Shown here in pieces: positions 55,293 to 64,000 of a DNA stretch of 64,000 bases; within the stretch, counting starts at the first letter, position 1, and every line of letters begins with the position of its first letter. The notes below the pieces were generated by a model. The model saw nothing but the letters and a program-made list of their open reading frames with translations. It had not been told where the DNA came from and did no database searches. The stretch spans positions 372,001 to 436,000 of the forward strand of contig CACEXV010000001.1 in NCBI GenBank assembly GCA_902563575.1, read 5' to 3'. Source of the DNA: an uncultured Pelagibacteraceae bacterium (lineage in GTDB: Bacteria; Pseudomonadota; Alphaproteobacteria; Pelagibacterales; Pelagibacteraceae). A program made the translations under genes and the position numbers.

Positions 55293-57638
55293 TTACTCAA
55301 ATTTTCTTCTGTAATTATTATATCCAAAAATGAAAATTAACAAAAAAGAAAAAGGATAAATTATTGCTTTATTTGGCCTGTCTACGTTTTCAATTTTAAA
55401 TTCTGTAATAACATCGTCAGTTTCAATGCCGGCTTTTTTTGCTAGACCATTCCATTTTAAAGTATCCACTGTTAATCTTCCTTCTTTATCAACTAAATTA
55501 ATACCGTATTCCTCTAGGTTATATTTTTTAATAAAGCTATCCTTTTTAATAACAAATAATTTATATCTATCTCCATACTCTGTTCGTCTTGTTACTTTAA
55601 TATGTACCTCTTTATCAGGATTAAATTGAAGATTAATTATTTTATCTGCCTGAAGGGATTGTTTTTCAAATTTAGGGTAGAACTTATCTAGAATATAACC
55701 GGGTCTAAATAGCGACATAGAAATTAAAAGGAAAACGACTATCTCGTACCATTTTAGTTTATTTACAAACCATCCTTGTGTTGCTGCAGTAAATATTAAA
55801 ATTGCGGCCAAGGACGTTAGGACAACGGTTATACCATGCCAAAAATTTTCGATACCAATCAATAAAAGTTCTGGGTTAAAAATAAATACGATAGGCAAGA
55901 TTCCAGTTCTTAAACTATACCAAAAAGCCTGAACGCCTGTTTTAATTGGATCTGCCTTTGAAATTGCAGCGGCTGCATATGAAGCAAGCCCTACTGGAGG
56001 AGTAACATCTGCCATTAAACCGTAATAGAAAACATATAAATGAATAGCTATAAGAGGAAAAACGTAACCAGAGGCACTTCCCACTTCTACAACAACTTGA
56101 GCCATCAAAGCCGCAACTACGAGATAATTGGCTGTCGTCGGTAACCCCATTCCTAATATAATACAAAGCACAGCGGTTAATAAAAGAAGTGTAATTACAT
56201 TTCCTCCAGAAATTGCCTCAACAATTACAATTAGATTATTACTTAAACCAGTTGATGCTACCGCTCCTACTATTATTCCAGCAGTCGCAATTGCTATCGC
56301 GACACTGATCATATTTAGAGCTCCCTTTTCTAATCCGGTTATAACTTTGTTGTATCCCCCACGTAATCCATTTAAAAAACCCTCATTTAATTGAATGGCA
56401 GTAAGAACTTCTTTGACAATGATGATCAAAAATAAAGATAAAATTGAGTAAAATACTGCGGATGCTGCAGTCCAACGCTCTACTAATAATAAGTATACTA
56501 AAATAAATATTGGTATTAAAAAGTGGATACCACTTAAAAATGTTTTTCCAAGTGGTGGTATTTGATCTTCTGGTAATCCCTTTATGTTTAATTTTACAGA
56601 TTCTAAATGTGAAATATAAAATAAAGCAATATAGGAGATAATAGCTGGTAAAAATGCATGGGTTATAACCGTAAAATATGAGATCCCTAGCAATTCAGCC
56701 ATTACAAATGCAGCAGCACCCATAATTGGCGGCATGATCTGACCGTTAACTGATGCAGCAACTTCAATGGCACCGGCTTTAGTAGGCGTAAGACCAGTTC
56801 TTTTCATTATCGGAATTGTGAAAGTTCCAGTGGTAACAGTATTTGCGACTGAAGATCCAGAAATCAATCCAGTTAATCCAGAAGCTAAAATTGCAGCTTT
56901 AGCGGGACCCCCTCTCATTTTACCGACTAATGCAAAAGCTAAATTTAGGAAATACTTTCCACCTCCTGCTGCATCTAGAGTAGCACCAAACAAAACAAAA
57001 AGAAAAATAAAACTTACTGATACACTTATAGGTATTCCAAAAATTGCTTCCCCGCCAAACCAATGGTAGCCAACAAGTCTTGTTATCGATAAACCTTGGT
57101 GGGAGATTAAATCAGGCATTTTCTGACCAAAAACAGAAAAGAATAAAAATATTAAAGCTATTGCAACTAAAGGGAGCCCAATAGCTCTTCTAGTGGCCTC
57201 TAAAAGAAGTAATATGCCAAAACTTCCAAGTATTAACTCATAAGGAATCCTCAATCCAAAAAAATCAAATGATGCAAGTATACCTTGCCTATAAACTAAA
57301 CCTTCATACTCTATTACAAGATAAAACGTAGCTACAAGAGAAATTAAAGCTAAAACAAAGTCATAACTATTTATAGGGGAATTTCTTTTTGATTTTAAAG
57401 TAGGGTAAGCTAAAAAGCAAAGACCCATACCAAATGCAAGATGGATTGCTCTTGCGGGTACATCAATAAACTTTCCGAAGTCTAATAAAAATGGTAACGG
57501 CGAAGCATACCATAACTGGAACAATGACCATGAAATTGCTAATAATCCGACTAGTTTAAGATTCCAACTTTTTAGTATTCTTCTAGAACCACCTTCTTCA
57601 TCGTGTTGTTTAAAAAAACTTTCATTTACTTGTGACAT
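55293..57638 (-). CDS. TRAP transporter fused permease, TAXI type
   Basis: A 781-residue inner-membrane permease combining the small (4TM) and large (12TM) TRAP subunits in one chain, as in TAXI systems. The 4TM part covers about residues 30-180 and the 12TM part about 180-640, with GSSVANTVTTGTFTIPIM and MGLPTTANYLV as hallmark loops. The C-terminus (about 650-770) is a DUF3394-like extracytoplasmic domain with a PDZ-like LAKKAGIETDDVI, ending in a last membrane helix. It follows the binding-protein gene on the same strand, separated by a strong terminator. The ligand is unknown. Confidence 0.93.
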   Translation of the reverse strand: MSQVNESFFKQHDEEGGSRRILKSWNLKLVGLLAISWSLFQLWYASPLPFLLDFGKFIDVPARAIHLAFGMGLCFLAYPTLKSKRNSPINSYDFVLALISLVATFYLVIEYEGLVYRQGILASFDFFGLRIPYELILGSFGILLLLEATRRAIGLPLVAIALIFLFFSVFGQKMPDLISHQGLSITRLVGYHWFGGEAIFGIPISVSVSFIFLFVLFGATLDAAGGGKYFLNLAFALVGKMRGGPAKAAILASGLTGLISGSSVANTVTTGTFTIPIMKRTGLTPTKAGAIEVAASVNGQIMPPIMGAAAFVMAELLGISYFTVITHAFLPAIISYIALFYISHLESVKLNIKGLPEDQIPPLGKTFLSGIHFLIPIFILVYLLLVERWTAASAVFYSILSLFLIIIVKEVLTAIQLNEGFLNGLRGGYNKVITGLEKGALNMISVAIAIATAGIIVGAVASTGLSNNLIVIVEAISGGNVITLLLLTAVLCIILGMGLPTTANYLVVAALMAQVVVEVGSASGYVFPLIAIHLYVFYYGLMADVTPPVGLASYAAAAISKADPIKTGVQAFWYSLRTGILPIVFIFNPELLLIGIENFWHGITVVLTSLAAILIFTAATQGWFVNKLKWYEIVVFLLISMSLFRPGYILDKFYPKFEKQSLQADKIINLQFNPDKEVHIKVTRRTEYGDRYKLFVIKKDSFIKKYNLEEYGINLVDKEGRLTVDTLKWNGLAKKAGIETDDVITEFKIENVDRPNKAIIYPFSFLLIFIFGYNNYRRKFE

Positions 57639-57648
57639 TTAAAGAGCA

Positions 57649-57682
57649 TAAAAAAAAAGGCCCAGTTTTTCAACTGGGCCTT
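57649..57682 (-). terminator. Rho-independent terminator after the TAXI binding-protein gene
   Basis: On the minus strand AAGGCCCAGTT pairs with AACTGGGCCTT around a GAAA loop (57657-57682), an 11-bp perfect stem, followed by nine T (57650-57658 on the plus strand are A). It lies 14 bp after the binding-protein stop and ends about 10 bp before the permease start. Read-through past it would give less permease than binding protein. Confidence 0.93.
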
Positions 57683-57695
57683 AAATTTATTAAGC

Positions 57696-58694
57696 TTACA
57701 TTAAGCCTTTTTCTTTATAATATTTAACTGCACCTGGGTGTAACGGGGCAGAAAGACCGTCAACGATCATTTTTTTAGGATCTAAGTTAGCAAATGCAGG
57801 GTGTTGTTTTCTAAAATCATCAAGATTTTCAAAAACAGCTTTTGTTACTGCATAAACTAAGTCTTCAGAAACATCTGCACTTGTTACAAATGATGCCATA
57901 ACACCAAAAGTAGTTACATCTTTTTTTGAAGTTTTGTAAGTACCTTTTGGAATCGTCGCGAATGCATAAAAAGGATTATCAGCCACTAGCTTCTTAACTG
58001 CATCTGTATTCAAGTTTATTATACTTGCGCCGCATCCATCAGTAGATTGTGCAACTCCAGCATTTGGTACACCAACTGTGTAACCAAAAGCATCGATTTT
58101 TTTATCACAAAGAGCACCTGATTGTTCAGACGAAGTTAGCTCAGACGTTGATCCAAAATATCCAGTGTCAACCCCGTGTGCTTCCATTAGAACTTCAAAA
58201 GTTCCTCTTTGTCCTGATCCAGGGTTACCAATATTTACTTTTTTACCTTTCAAAGACTTCCAATCTTTTATTTTGGAACCTTTTCTAGCTATAATTTGAA
58301 ATGGCTCTGGATGAGCAGAGAAAACTGCTCTTAATTTATCGTAAGGTTTTACTTTATCAGGTCTTGTTCCATTATATGCATGGTATTGCCAGTCTGACTG
58401 AGCTACACCAAATTGTAACTCACCTTGCATGATCTGTCCTATGTTGTAAGTAGAACCTCCAGTTGAAGGAGCAGAGCATCTTAATGCCTTATCTGTTCCT
58501 TTTTTTCTTCCATGCTCCGCAGATTGTATTTTTGCAACCATTTTACATACAGCATTTCCTACTTGAAAATAAACACCAGTAGGTCCACCAGTTCCTATTG
58601 AAAAAAACTCAGCAGATTTTGCTATTGAAGTAATTGGGCTTGATATCGCAAATAATACTAATGCAGCAGAGATTGTTGATATTAGTTTTTTCAT
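57696..58694 (-). CDS. TAXI family TRAP transporter solute-binding protein
   Basis: A 332-residue periplasmic binding protein. The signal peptide covers about residues 1-28; the mature protein begins near AEFFSIGTGGPTGVYFQVG, the TAXI signature, and has the GNPGSGQRGTFEVLME segment. It delivers a small, probably negatively charged solute to the fused permease encoded downstream. A strong Shine-Dalgarno (AGGGGG at 58700-58705, minus strand) precedes the start, unusual for this genome and consistent with high expression. Confidence 0.94.
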   Translation of the reverse strand: MKKLISTISAALVLFAISSPITSIAKSAEFFSIGTGGPTGVYFQVGNAVCKMVAKIQSAEHGRKKGTDKALRCSAPSTGGSTYNIGQIMQGELQFGVAQSDWQYHAYNGTRPDKVKPYDKLRAVFSAHPEPFQIIARKGSKIKDWKSLKGKKVNIGNPGSGQRGTFEVLMEAHGVDTGYFGSTSELTSSEQSGALCDKKIDAFGYTVGVPNAGVAQSTDGCGASIINLNTDAVKKLVADNPFYAFATIPKGTYKTSKKDVTTFGVMASFVTSADVSEDLVYAVTKAVFENLDDFRKQHPAFANLDPKKMIVDGLSAPLHPGAVKYYKEKGLM

Positions 58695-58699
58695 CGTAT

Positions 58700-58749
58700 C
58701 CCCCTTGTTTAAGTTTTAAGATTTAACTACTTTGTTAGTTCAAGGTCAA
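58700..58749 (-). promoter_or_regulatory. Promoter and strong ribosome-binding site of the TAXI binding protein
   Basis: On the minus strand a TTGACC (58744-58749) and TTAAAT (58721-58726) are separated by 17 bp, followed by CAAGGGGG with AGGGGG at 58700-58705, 5 bases before the ATG. The -35 matches 5 of 6 and the -10 matches 4 of 6 consensus bases. The whole 64 bp gap to the aminotransferase gene holds this promoter. Confidence 0.55.
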
Positions 58750-58758
58750 AGGGATTCT

Positions 58759-59997
58759 TTATAATTTTTTTGCCCAATTTGATAGCTTTTCAACTCCCTC
58801 AACTACATTTGGTGCATATTTCATTATCAAGGTGTCGTCGATTACAGTATTAACATTTGTATTATTAAGAAATTCCGATCCGTCAAAATCTGTATAACTT
58901 AGTCTTGCTAACATTTTTTTAGGCTTGAAACCAAAATCTGAACCAGGCAATAAAGCAACACCAGTATCCTCTAAAATCTTCTGACACAATTGTGATGAAG
59001 ATTTAAATTTTTTGTTTGTAAACTCTGGCATTAAATAAAATCCACCTTGAGGTTTATTTATTAAAATTTTATTAGATTTTAACTTGTTGTAAACGTAATC
59101 GCCTATTGATCCTAAAATATTTGTAGTTTTATGTAAATAATCTTTGTGGTCTCCTTGATAAGCTTCGACAGCTGCATACTGAGTTGGAGTATTCACTGTA
59201 CTATAAGTTTCACTAGCAAGAGTTTTTAAATTTTTCAAAAACTCTTCATATTTATTAGGCACTGCAAAAAAGCCTAATCTCCATCCACCTGCACCACACC
59301 ATTTACTGAGGCCGCTGCTAATAAATGTTCCTTCAGGATAATACTTGGAAATTGACTCATAAGAATTTTTAAAAGTTAAATCTGTATAAATTTCATCAGA
59401 TAAAATCAATATATCTTTCTTTTTCGCAATATCGGCTATTTCTTTTAAATTTTTACAAGTTGTTCCTGACGGATTGTTTGGAGAATTTAATATTAAAATT
59501 AATTTCTTCTTATTTATACCTTGTATTTTTTTCTTTAGCTCAGTAGCAGTTGGAAACCAGTTATTATCCCTAGATGTCTGGATCCAATGTACTTTGTTGT
59601 CTGCAATCTCTGCCTGTGGTGAGTAGGAGACCCAGCTTGGTGCTGGCAATATTATATCTCCATCAAAGGCGACATGCATCAAGTACATTGCCTCTTTAGA
59701 TCCTGGCGTAATTATAATATTATTCTTAGAGTAACTCACACCAGTTTTTTTTGTTAAATATTTTGAGATTGCTTCCCTCAATTCAGGAAGGCCCTGCATA
59801 GGTAAATAATTTTTTCTGTTAGCATTATTTTTTAAACAATTAACAATACTTTGTGGTATCGGAAATGGAGATTGGCCAAATCCAAATTTGTAAATTTTTT
59901 TACCAGATGCGGTGAGTTCTTTGCATTTTTCATTTATTGCTAAAGTGGATGACGGTTTTAAACTAGCTAACTTTTTTTTTACTGGAATTTTTTTCAT
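58759..59997 (-). CDS. PLP-dependent aminotransferase, class I/II
   Basis: A 412-residue fold-type I aminotransferase. The Schiff-base lysine is Lys232 in SSGLSKWCGAGGWRLG, Arg240 would bind the substrate carboxylate, and the cofactor contacts include NSPNNPSGT (Asn175) and SDEIYTDL (Asp201, Tyr204). It is similar to aspartate/tyrosine-type enzymes, but the exact amino donor is not readable. The C-terminal tail after residue 380 is a typical helical segment. It is divergent from the helicase gene with a 136 bp gap, and the TAXI transporter gene lies downstream. Confidence 0.9.
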   Translation of the reverse strand: MKKIPVKKKLASLKPSSTLAINEKCKELTASGKKIYKFGFGQSPFPIPQSIVNCLKNNANRKNYLPMQGLPELREAISKYLTKKTGVSYSKNNIIITPGSKEAMYLMHVAFDGDIILPAPSWVSYSPQAEIADNKVHWIQTSRDNNWFPTATELKKKIQGINKKKLILILNSPNNPSGTTCKNLKEIADIAKKKDILILSDEIYTDLTFKNSYESISKYYPEGTFISSGLSKWCGAGGWRLGFFAVPNKYEEFLKNLKTLASETYSTVNTPTQYAAVEAYQGDHKDYLHKTTNILGSIGDYVYNKLKSNKILINKPQGGFYLMPEFTNKKFKSSSQLCQKILEDTGVALLPGSDFGFKPKKMLARLSYTDFDGSEFLNNTNVNTVIDDTLIMKYAPNVVEGVEKLSNWAKKL

Positions 59998-60133
59998 ATT
60001 GAAAATTAAACACTTTCATTGATTTAAATCACAAAATTAGAACATTTGACATATTGATTCGGTCATGTTTTAATCATACTTTGTTCTCAATGGTTATCTA
60101 TATATAGTATTAGAAAAAAAATCTGGCACAATT

Positions 60134-62596
60134 ATGGAAAATTCAGAAATTAAAATCAAAGCTCTTTTAGGTCCAACAAACACAGGTAAAACGTATCTTG
60201 CAATTGAAGAAATGTTAAAACATGATTCTGGTATATTTGGGCTACCGTTAAGACTTTTAGCAAAAGAAGTTTATGACAAGTGTGTTAAAAAAGTTGGAGT
60301 AAATTCAGTTGCTCTTATCACAGGTGAAGAAAAAATAATTCCAGGAAATGCGCATTACTTTATATGCACGGTTGAGTCTATGCCTTTAGACAAAAAGGTT
60401 GATTTTGTTGCCGTTGATGAAATCCAAATGTGCGGGGATAAAGAGAGAGGACATATATTTACTGATAGACTTTTAAATTTTAGAGGTCAAAAAATGACAA
60501 TATTTCTTGGATCTCAAGTTATGAAAAATATAATTTCACAGTTAATTAATGAAGTTGAATACGTGAAAAAAGAGAGATTTTCAAAAATAAGCTATGGAGG
60601 ATATAAAAAGATTTCAAGATTAGATAGAAAAGTAGCAATAATAGCTTTTTCTATTGAAGAAGTTTACGCTTTAGCTGAACTTGTAAGAAGGCAAAAAGGT
60701 GGGGCTGCTGTGATTATGGGTTCACTGAGTCCAAAAACCCGAAATTCACAAGTTGACTTATATCAGTCTGGTGATGTTGATTATCTTGTTGCTACTGATG
60801 CTATTGGTATGGGGCTTAATATGGATATCAATGAAATTTATTTTTCAAATTTAAAAAAATTTGATGGAAAAAAAACTAGAAGACTTAATACTATTGAAAT
60901 TTCACAGATAGCAGGAAGAGCAGGGAGATACAAAAATGATGGAATATTTGGAACTACTGGAGACTGCAGTAATTTAAATTCAGATGAAATAGAAAATATT
61001 GAGTCACACAACTTGCCGGAAAGTAAGATAATTTATTGGAGGAATAATAATTTAGATTTTACAAACCCTGAAAAATTAATAAATTCTTTGGAGTTGAAGC
61101 CTAAAAAAAGTTGTTTGATTAGAACACAAGACTCTTTAGATGAAAACGTACTAAGACATTTTTTAAAAAAAGGTGCTAATAATTTACTATATTATAAAAA
61201 TCTTGAACTTTTATGGGAGTGTTGTCAAATACCTGACTTTGAAAAAAAAGCATATGGTCAACACTTAAATATTGTAGATAAAGTTTTTAAATTTTTAACT
61301 ACAAGAAAAAGAAGAATACCTAATGATTATATGAAAGAGCAACTAAAAGGTTTGGAGAGAGAGCATGGAAACATTGATGTTCTTTCTCATAGAATTTCAA
61401 ACGTAAGAACTTGGTCATACGTTGCAAATAAAAAAAATTGGGTTGAAAACTCTGATTACTGGGTCCAAATTACCAAAAATATTGAAGATAAATTGTCAGA
61501 TAAATTACACGAAGAACTCACTAGAAGCTTTATTGATAAAAAGATTAGTCTCCTCTCTAGAAGTCTTAAACAAGATCTAATACTTAATACTGAAATAAAT
61601 TCGGAAAATCAGATTATAATTGATGGGCAATTAATTGGGGAACTCAAAGGGCTTAAATTTAACATTGCACTAACGCCCAAAACTTTAGACAGCGATATAA
61701 AATCCATTAAAAAAGCTACACGAAAAGGAATAAATAATGAATTAACTAAAAGAGTAAATGAAATAATTGAAAAAAAAGAAATTGAACTAGGTGAAAAAAA
61801 TAGCATAATTTGGAAAGGAAACTCAATTGCTAGATTAAAAAAAGGGTATGATTATTTAAATCCTCTTATTGAAATTATAGCTGATGACTCCTTAGAAATA
61901 GGTTTAAAAAATAAGTTAGAGTTTTTCCTTAAAGATTGGTTTTACAGCTACACAAATGAGGTCCTTGGTGATTTGATAAACCTAAAAAAGGTCAAAATTG
62001 AAAATCAATACCTTAGAGCTCTGGCTTTTCGATTATTTGAGAATAATGGTGTTCTTAAAAGAGAGAATGTGAATGATATTATAAAAATGGTACCTGATAA
62101 CGAGAGGAAAAAATTATGGGGTATGGGAATTAAAATTGGCAGGTATCATGTTTATCTGCCTAAAATGTTAAAACCTAAAGCAGTGACTTTTAGAATAAAG
62201 CTCTGGGGCATTTACAACAGTCTTTTAAAAGATAATGGCATTCCAAAATTTGGGTTAAACTTCATCTCTAATAAGCAACTAGACCAAAAGTTTTTACTAT
62301 TATGTGGTTTTGAAAAATTTAAAGAGTTTTTTGTAAGAATTGATATTTTAGAAAAATTATTTATAAAAATACTTGAAAAAACAAAAGATAGAAAATTTGA
62401 AGTTGACTCTGAAATGATGAATTTACTAGGTTGTTCAAAAGATAATTTTTTAAAATTGATGTTATATATGAATTATAAAAAAGATAAGACAGAGAATACT
62501 TACATTTTTAAGGGTGATAGGAAGAGCAAGTTAAAAAAGGTGCAAATTAAAGAAAACCCATTTAGCAAACTTTTAACAATGAAATTAAATAGATGA
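60134..62596 (+). CDS. SUV3-like DExH RNA helicase
   Basis: An 820-residue helicase related to the mitochondrial degradosome helicase SUV3. Motif I is GPTNTGKT (13-20), motif II is DEIQ (95-98), and motif VI is QIAGRAGRY (near 258-266). The C-terminal half (about 330-820) is long, helical and lysine-rich, as in alphaproteobacterial members. SUV3 unwinds RNA for 3'-5' degradation, so an RNA-turnover role is likely. The 4 bp overlap with the TerB-like gene implies one operon with ferredoxin and carD. Confidence 0.92.
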   Translation: MENSEIKIKALLGPTNTGKTYLAIEEMLKHDSGIFGLPLRLLAKEVYDKCVKKVGVNSVALITGEEKIIPGNAHYFICTVESMPLDKKVDFVAVDEIQMCGDKERGHIFTDRLLNFRGQKMTIFLGSQVMKNIISQLINEVEYVKKERFSKISYGGYKKISRLDRKVAIIAFSIEEVYALAELVRRQKGGAAVIMGSLSPKTRNSQVDLYQSGDVDYLVATDAIGMGLNMDINEIYFSNLKKFDGKKTRRLNTIEISQIAGRAGRYKNDGIFGTTGDCSNLNSDEIENIESHNLPESKIIYWRNNNLDFTNPEKLINSLELKPKKSCLIRTQDSLDENVLRHFLKKGANNLLYYKNLELLWECCQIPDFEKKAYGQHLNIVDKVFKFLTTRKRRIPNDYMKEQLKGLEREHGNIDVLSHRISNVRTWSYVANKKNWVENSDYWVQITKNIEDKLSDKLHEELTRSFIDKKISLLSRSLKQDLILNTEINSENQIIIDGQLIGELKGLKFNIALTPKTLDSDIKSIKKATRKGINNELTKRVNEIIEKKEIELGEKNSIIWKGNSIARLKKGYDYLNPLIEIIADDSLEIGLKNKLEFFLKDWFYSYTNEVLGDLINLKKVKIENQYLRALAFRLFENNGVLKRENVNDIIKMVPDNERKKLWGMGIKIGRYHVYLPKMLKPKAVTFRIKLWGIYNSLLKDNGIPKFGLNFISNKQLDQKFLLLCGFEKFKEFFVRIDILEKLFIKILEKTKDRKFEVDSEMMNLLGCSKDNFLKLMLYMNYKKDKTENTYIFKGDRKSKLKKVQIKENPFSKLLTMKLNR

Positions 62597-62985
62597 AATC
62601 TTTCATTGAAGATAGCGAAATAGTTGGAGTTGTTGCATTACTTGTGCATGCTTCAAAGTTAGATGAAAATTACACTAATGATGAAAAAATAATTATTAAA
62701 AACTTCATTAGTAACATCTCAAAAGACAATGATCCTGAAAAAATACTAAATGATGCTGAAAAATTAGAGGGAAACTCTAACCAAATTTTGAATTTTACCA
62801 AATTAATTAAAAATAAGCCTATTGAATTTAAAAAAAAAATAATTAAAGAGTTATGGAAACTGTTAATATCTGATAAGAACATTGATCAATACGAAGCAAA
62901 CTTAATGAGAAGAATATCTGGACTTATTTACATTGATGATAAAACTACTGGAGAGCTTAAACTTCAAGTGCTTAAAACTAATTAA
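62593..62985 (+). CDS. TerB-like protein
   Basis: A 130-residue all-helical protein of the TerB (tellurite resistance) family. Two acidic helix starts, [17 protein letters not shown] and [17 protein letters not shown], form the metal-binding-type repeat of the fold. TerB-like domains act in many unrelated settings, so no tellurite role is implied. It overlaps the helicase gene by 4 bp and the ferredoxin gene by one base. In many alphaproteobacteria a small S4 RNA-binding gene sits at this position instead. Confidence 0.82.
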   Translation: MKSFIEDSEIVGVVALLVHASKLDENYTNDEKIIIKNFISNISKDNDPEKILNDAEKLEGNSNQILNFTKLIKNKPIEFKKKIIKELWKLLISDKNIDQYEANLMRRISGLIYIDDKTTGELKLQVLKTN

Positions 62986-63323
62986 TGACTTATATAGTTA
63001 AAGATGAATGTATAAAATGCAAACTTACCGATTGTGTAGAAGTATGCCCGGTTGATTGTTTTTATGAGGGAGAAAATATGTTAGTTATAAATCCAGATGA
63101 ATGTATTGATTGTGGAGTTTGTGAGCCTGAGTGTCCGATTGATGCGATTAAACCGGACACAGACGAAAGTCCTGATAAAGACAAATGGGTTGAATTAAAT
63201 AAAAAGTATTCAGCCATTTGGCCAAATATATCAAAAAAAAAGGAGCCAATGGTAGATCATGAAAAATTTAAAAACATGAAAAACAAGCTCGAAGAGCATT
63301 TTTCAGAAAAACCCGGAGATTAA
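62985..63323 (+). CDS. fdxA: Ferredoxin, 7Fe type
   Basis: A 112-residue cytoplasmic ferredoxin. The cysteine pattern fits one 3Fe-4S and one 4Fe-4S cluster: Cys9, Cys17, Cys21 ([14 protein letters not shown], the extra Cys12 not necessarily a ligand) and Cys40, Cys43, Cys46, Cys50 ([12 protein letters not shown]). The C-terminal extension after residue 65 ([15 protein letters not shown]) is typical of FdxA. It overlaps the TerB-like gene by one base and precedes carD by 4 bp. Confidence 0.94.
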   Translation: MTYIVKDECIKCKLTDCVEVCPVDCFYEGENMLVINPDECIDCGVCEPECPIDAIKPDTDESPDKDKWVELNKKYSAIWPNISKKKEPMVDHEKFKNMKNKLEEHFSEKPGD

Positions 63324-63327
63324 ATTT

Positions 63328-64000
63328 ATGCCAAAAAGAAAGAAAAAAGTAAAAAAAGTCAAAAAAGTAAAAAAAGTTAAAAAAGTAAAAAAAAATAAAT
63401 CTAATACAAAATCTTTTGTAAATGAGACAAACTTTAAATCTACAGGCTCATCACAAGATGAAAAGCCAGAAATCAAAAAAATTAAAAAACAACCTACTGA
63501 AAAAAGAGTTTACAATTTAAAAGATTATGTGGTTTATCCAAAGCACGGTGTAGGAAAAATTGTATCTATTGAAAAGGCAACTATTGGACAAATCGATATT
63601 CAGTTTTATAAGATTTTGGTTGAAAAAGAAAAATTGACTCTTACTGTTCCAATCAATCAACAATCTAACTTGAGACCAATTTCCACTATAAATCAAATAA
63701 ATAAATGTGTTTCAATTCTAAAATCTAAACCAAAAATAAAAAGAACTATGTGGAGTAGAAGAGCTCAGGAATATGACCAAAAAATAAATTCTGGAAAAAT
63801 TTATGAATTAGCTGAAGTTGTAAAAGATTTAAATAAAAACACTGATATCATAGCGGATCAATCCTATTCAGAACGCCAACTTTTTGAAAAAGCTTATGAG
63901 AGGCTAAAATCTGAATTCGAGGCAGTCTTGAAAGTCAGTCCAGAGGAAGTTAAGAAAAAAATGGATAAAGCTCTTGGTCGAAATCAAGTTACAGAATTGC
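63328..64000 (+). CDS. carD: CarD family transcriptional regulator (3' end outside window)
   Basis: About 224 codons are visible. The RNA-polymerase-interacting CarD_CdnL_TRCF domain begins near residue 65 with YVVYPKHGVGKIVSIEK and continues to LTVPINQQSNLRPI, followed by a helical DNA-contact domain (RRAQEYDQKINSG, KVSPEEVKKKMDKAL). CarD stabilises open promoter complexes, often for rRNA genes. Unusually, the N-terminus is a lysine-rich tail containing five tandem KKV triplets (63343-63387), followed by a Ser/Glu-rich spacer. The ATG at 63328 is 4 bp after the fdxA stop. Confidence 0.93.
   Translation, partial: MPKRKKKVKKVKKVKKVKKVKKNKSNTKSFVNETNFKSTGSSQDEKPEIKKIKKQPTEKRVYNLKDYVVYPKHGVGKIVSIEKATIGQIDIQFYKILVEKEKLTLTVPINQQSNLRPISTINQINKCVSILKSKPKIKRTMWSRRAQEYDQKINSGKIYELAEVVKDLNKNTDIIADQSYSERQLFEKAYERLKSEFEAVLKVSPEEVKKKMDKALGRNQVTEL
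63343..63387 (+). repeat. Five tandem 9-bp units encoding KKV in carD
   Basis: AAAAAAGTN is repeated five times in frame. The third base of the valine codon varies (GTA, GTC, GTA, GTT, GTA), so the units are not identical at DNA level, which suggests an older expansion maintained at protein level rather than recent slippage. Confidence 0.9.

Noticed and set aside
1..64000. CRISPR arrays, insertion sequences, prophage genes, rRNA genes
   Set aside because: No regularly spaced repeats, transposase, integrase, phage structural genes or rRNA sequences were seen.

Overview
The window is a very AT-rich, tightly packed piece of a free-living alphaproteobacterial genome. Gene spacing is near zero, many genes overlap by 1-29 bp, no gap is longer than 300 bp, and Shine-Dalgarno sites are rare. 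The low GC, lysine- and isoleucine-rich proteins, class I lysyl-tRNA synthetase and alphaproteobacterial gene orders (bolA-dnaJ-cobS-cobT-rpmB; SUV3-like helicase-ferredoxin-carD) point to a Pelagibacterales (SAR11)-like marine bacterium. That assignment is inference from gene content; no marker gene was placed on a tree.

Layout. 1-9.3 kb holds def-fmt, an exported protein of unknown function, aroK-aroB, and bolA facing dnaJ-cobS-cobT, then yhhQ-rpmB. 9.3-15.6 kb holds pyrD-lysK, a TrkH potassium transporter, and an AmpG-like importer with a cytoplasmic NlpC/P60 peptidase. 15.7-24.1 kb is accessory: two methyltransferases and a 2OG-Fe(II) oxygenase, then a four-gene operon (AMP-forming acyl ligase, acyl carrier protein, MBOAT acyltransferase, acyltransferase-3/SGNH fusion), ending at a tRNA-Ser. 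24.1-34.6 kb is the thrS-infC-rpmI-rplT-pheS-pheT-lepA translation operon with a glycosyltransferase joined to each end. 34.6-42.3 kb holds an alpha/beta hydrolase, an SDR protein and gltBD. 42.4-44.6 kb holds uppP with an O-antigen ligase-like gene and tRNA-Arg. 44.7-48.8 kb holds thiolase, an HDAC-family deacetylase and acetoacetyl-CoA synthetase. 49.1-53.4 kb is aceE-aceF, with an extra lipoyl domain fused to AceE. 53.4-58.7 kb holds a DMT transporter, a thioesterase, exported MsrB, a small CxxC protein and a TAXI-type TRAP transporter. 58.8-64 kb holds an aminotransferase, the SUV3-like helicase, a TerB-like protein, ferredoxin and the start of carD.

The most interesting part is 18783-23954. 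The gene set ligase-carrier-MBOAT-SGNH parallels DltA-DltC-DltB-DltD, the system that moves an activated acyl group across the membrane onto surface polymers. Here the ligase is acetyl/propionyl-CoA-synthetase-like, and the last protein is an OafA-type fusion whose membrane domain has lost two hallmark motifs while its SGNH domain is intact. Other notable points are the lipoyl-AceE fusion, CobS/CobT without other B12 genes, a terminator between the TAXI binding protein and its permease, and several small genes under 60 codons.
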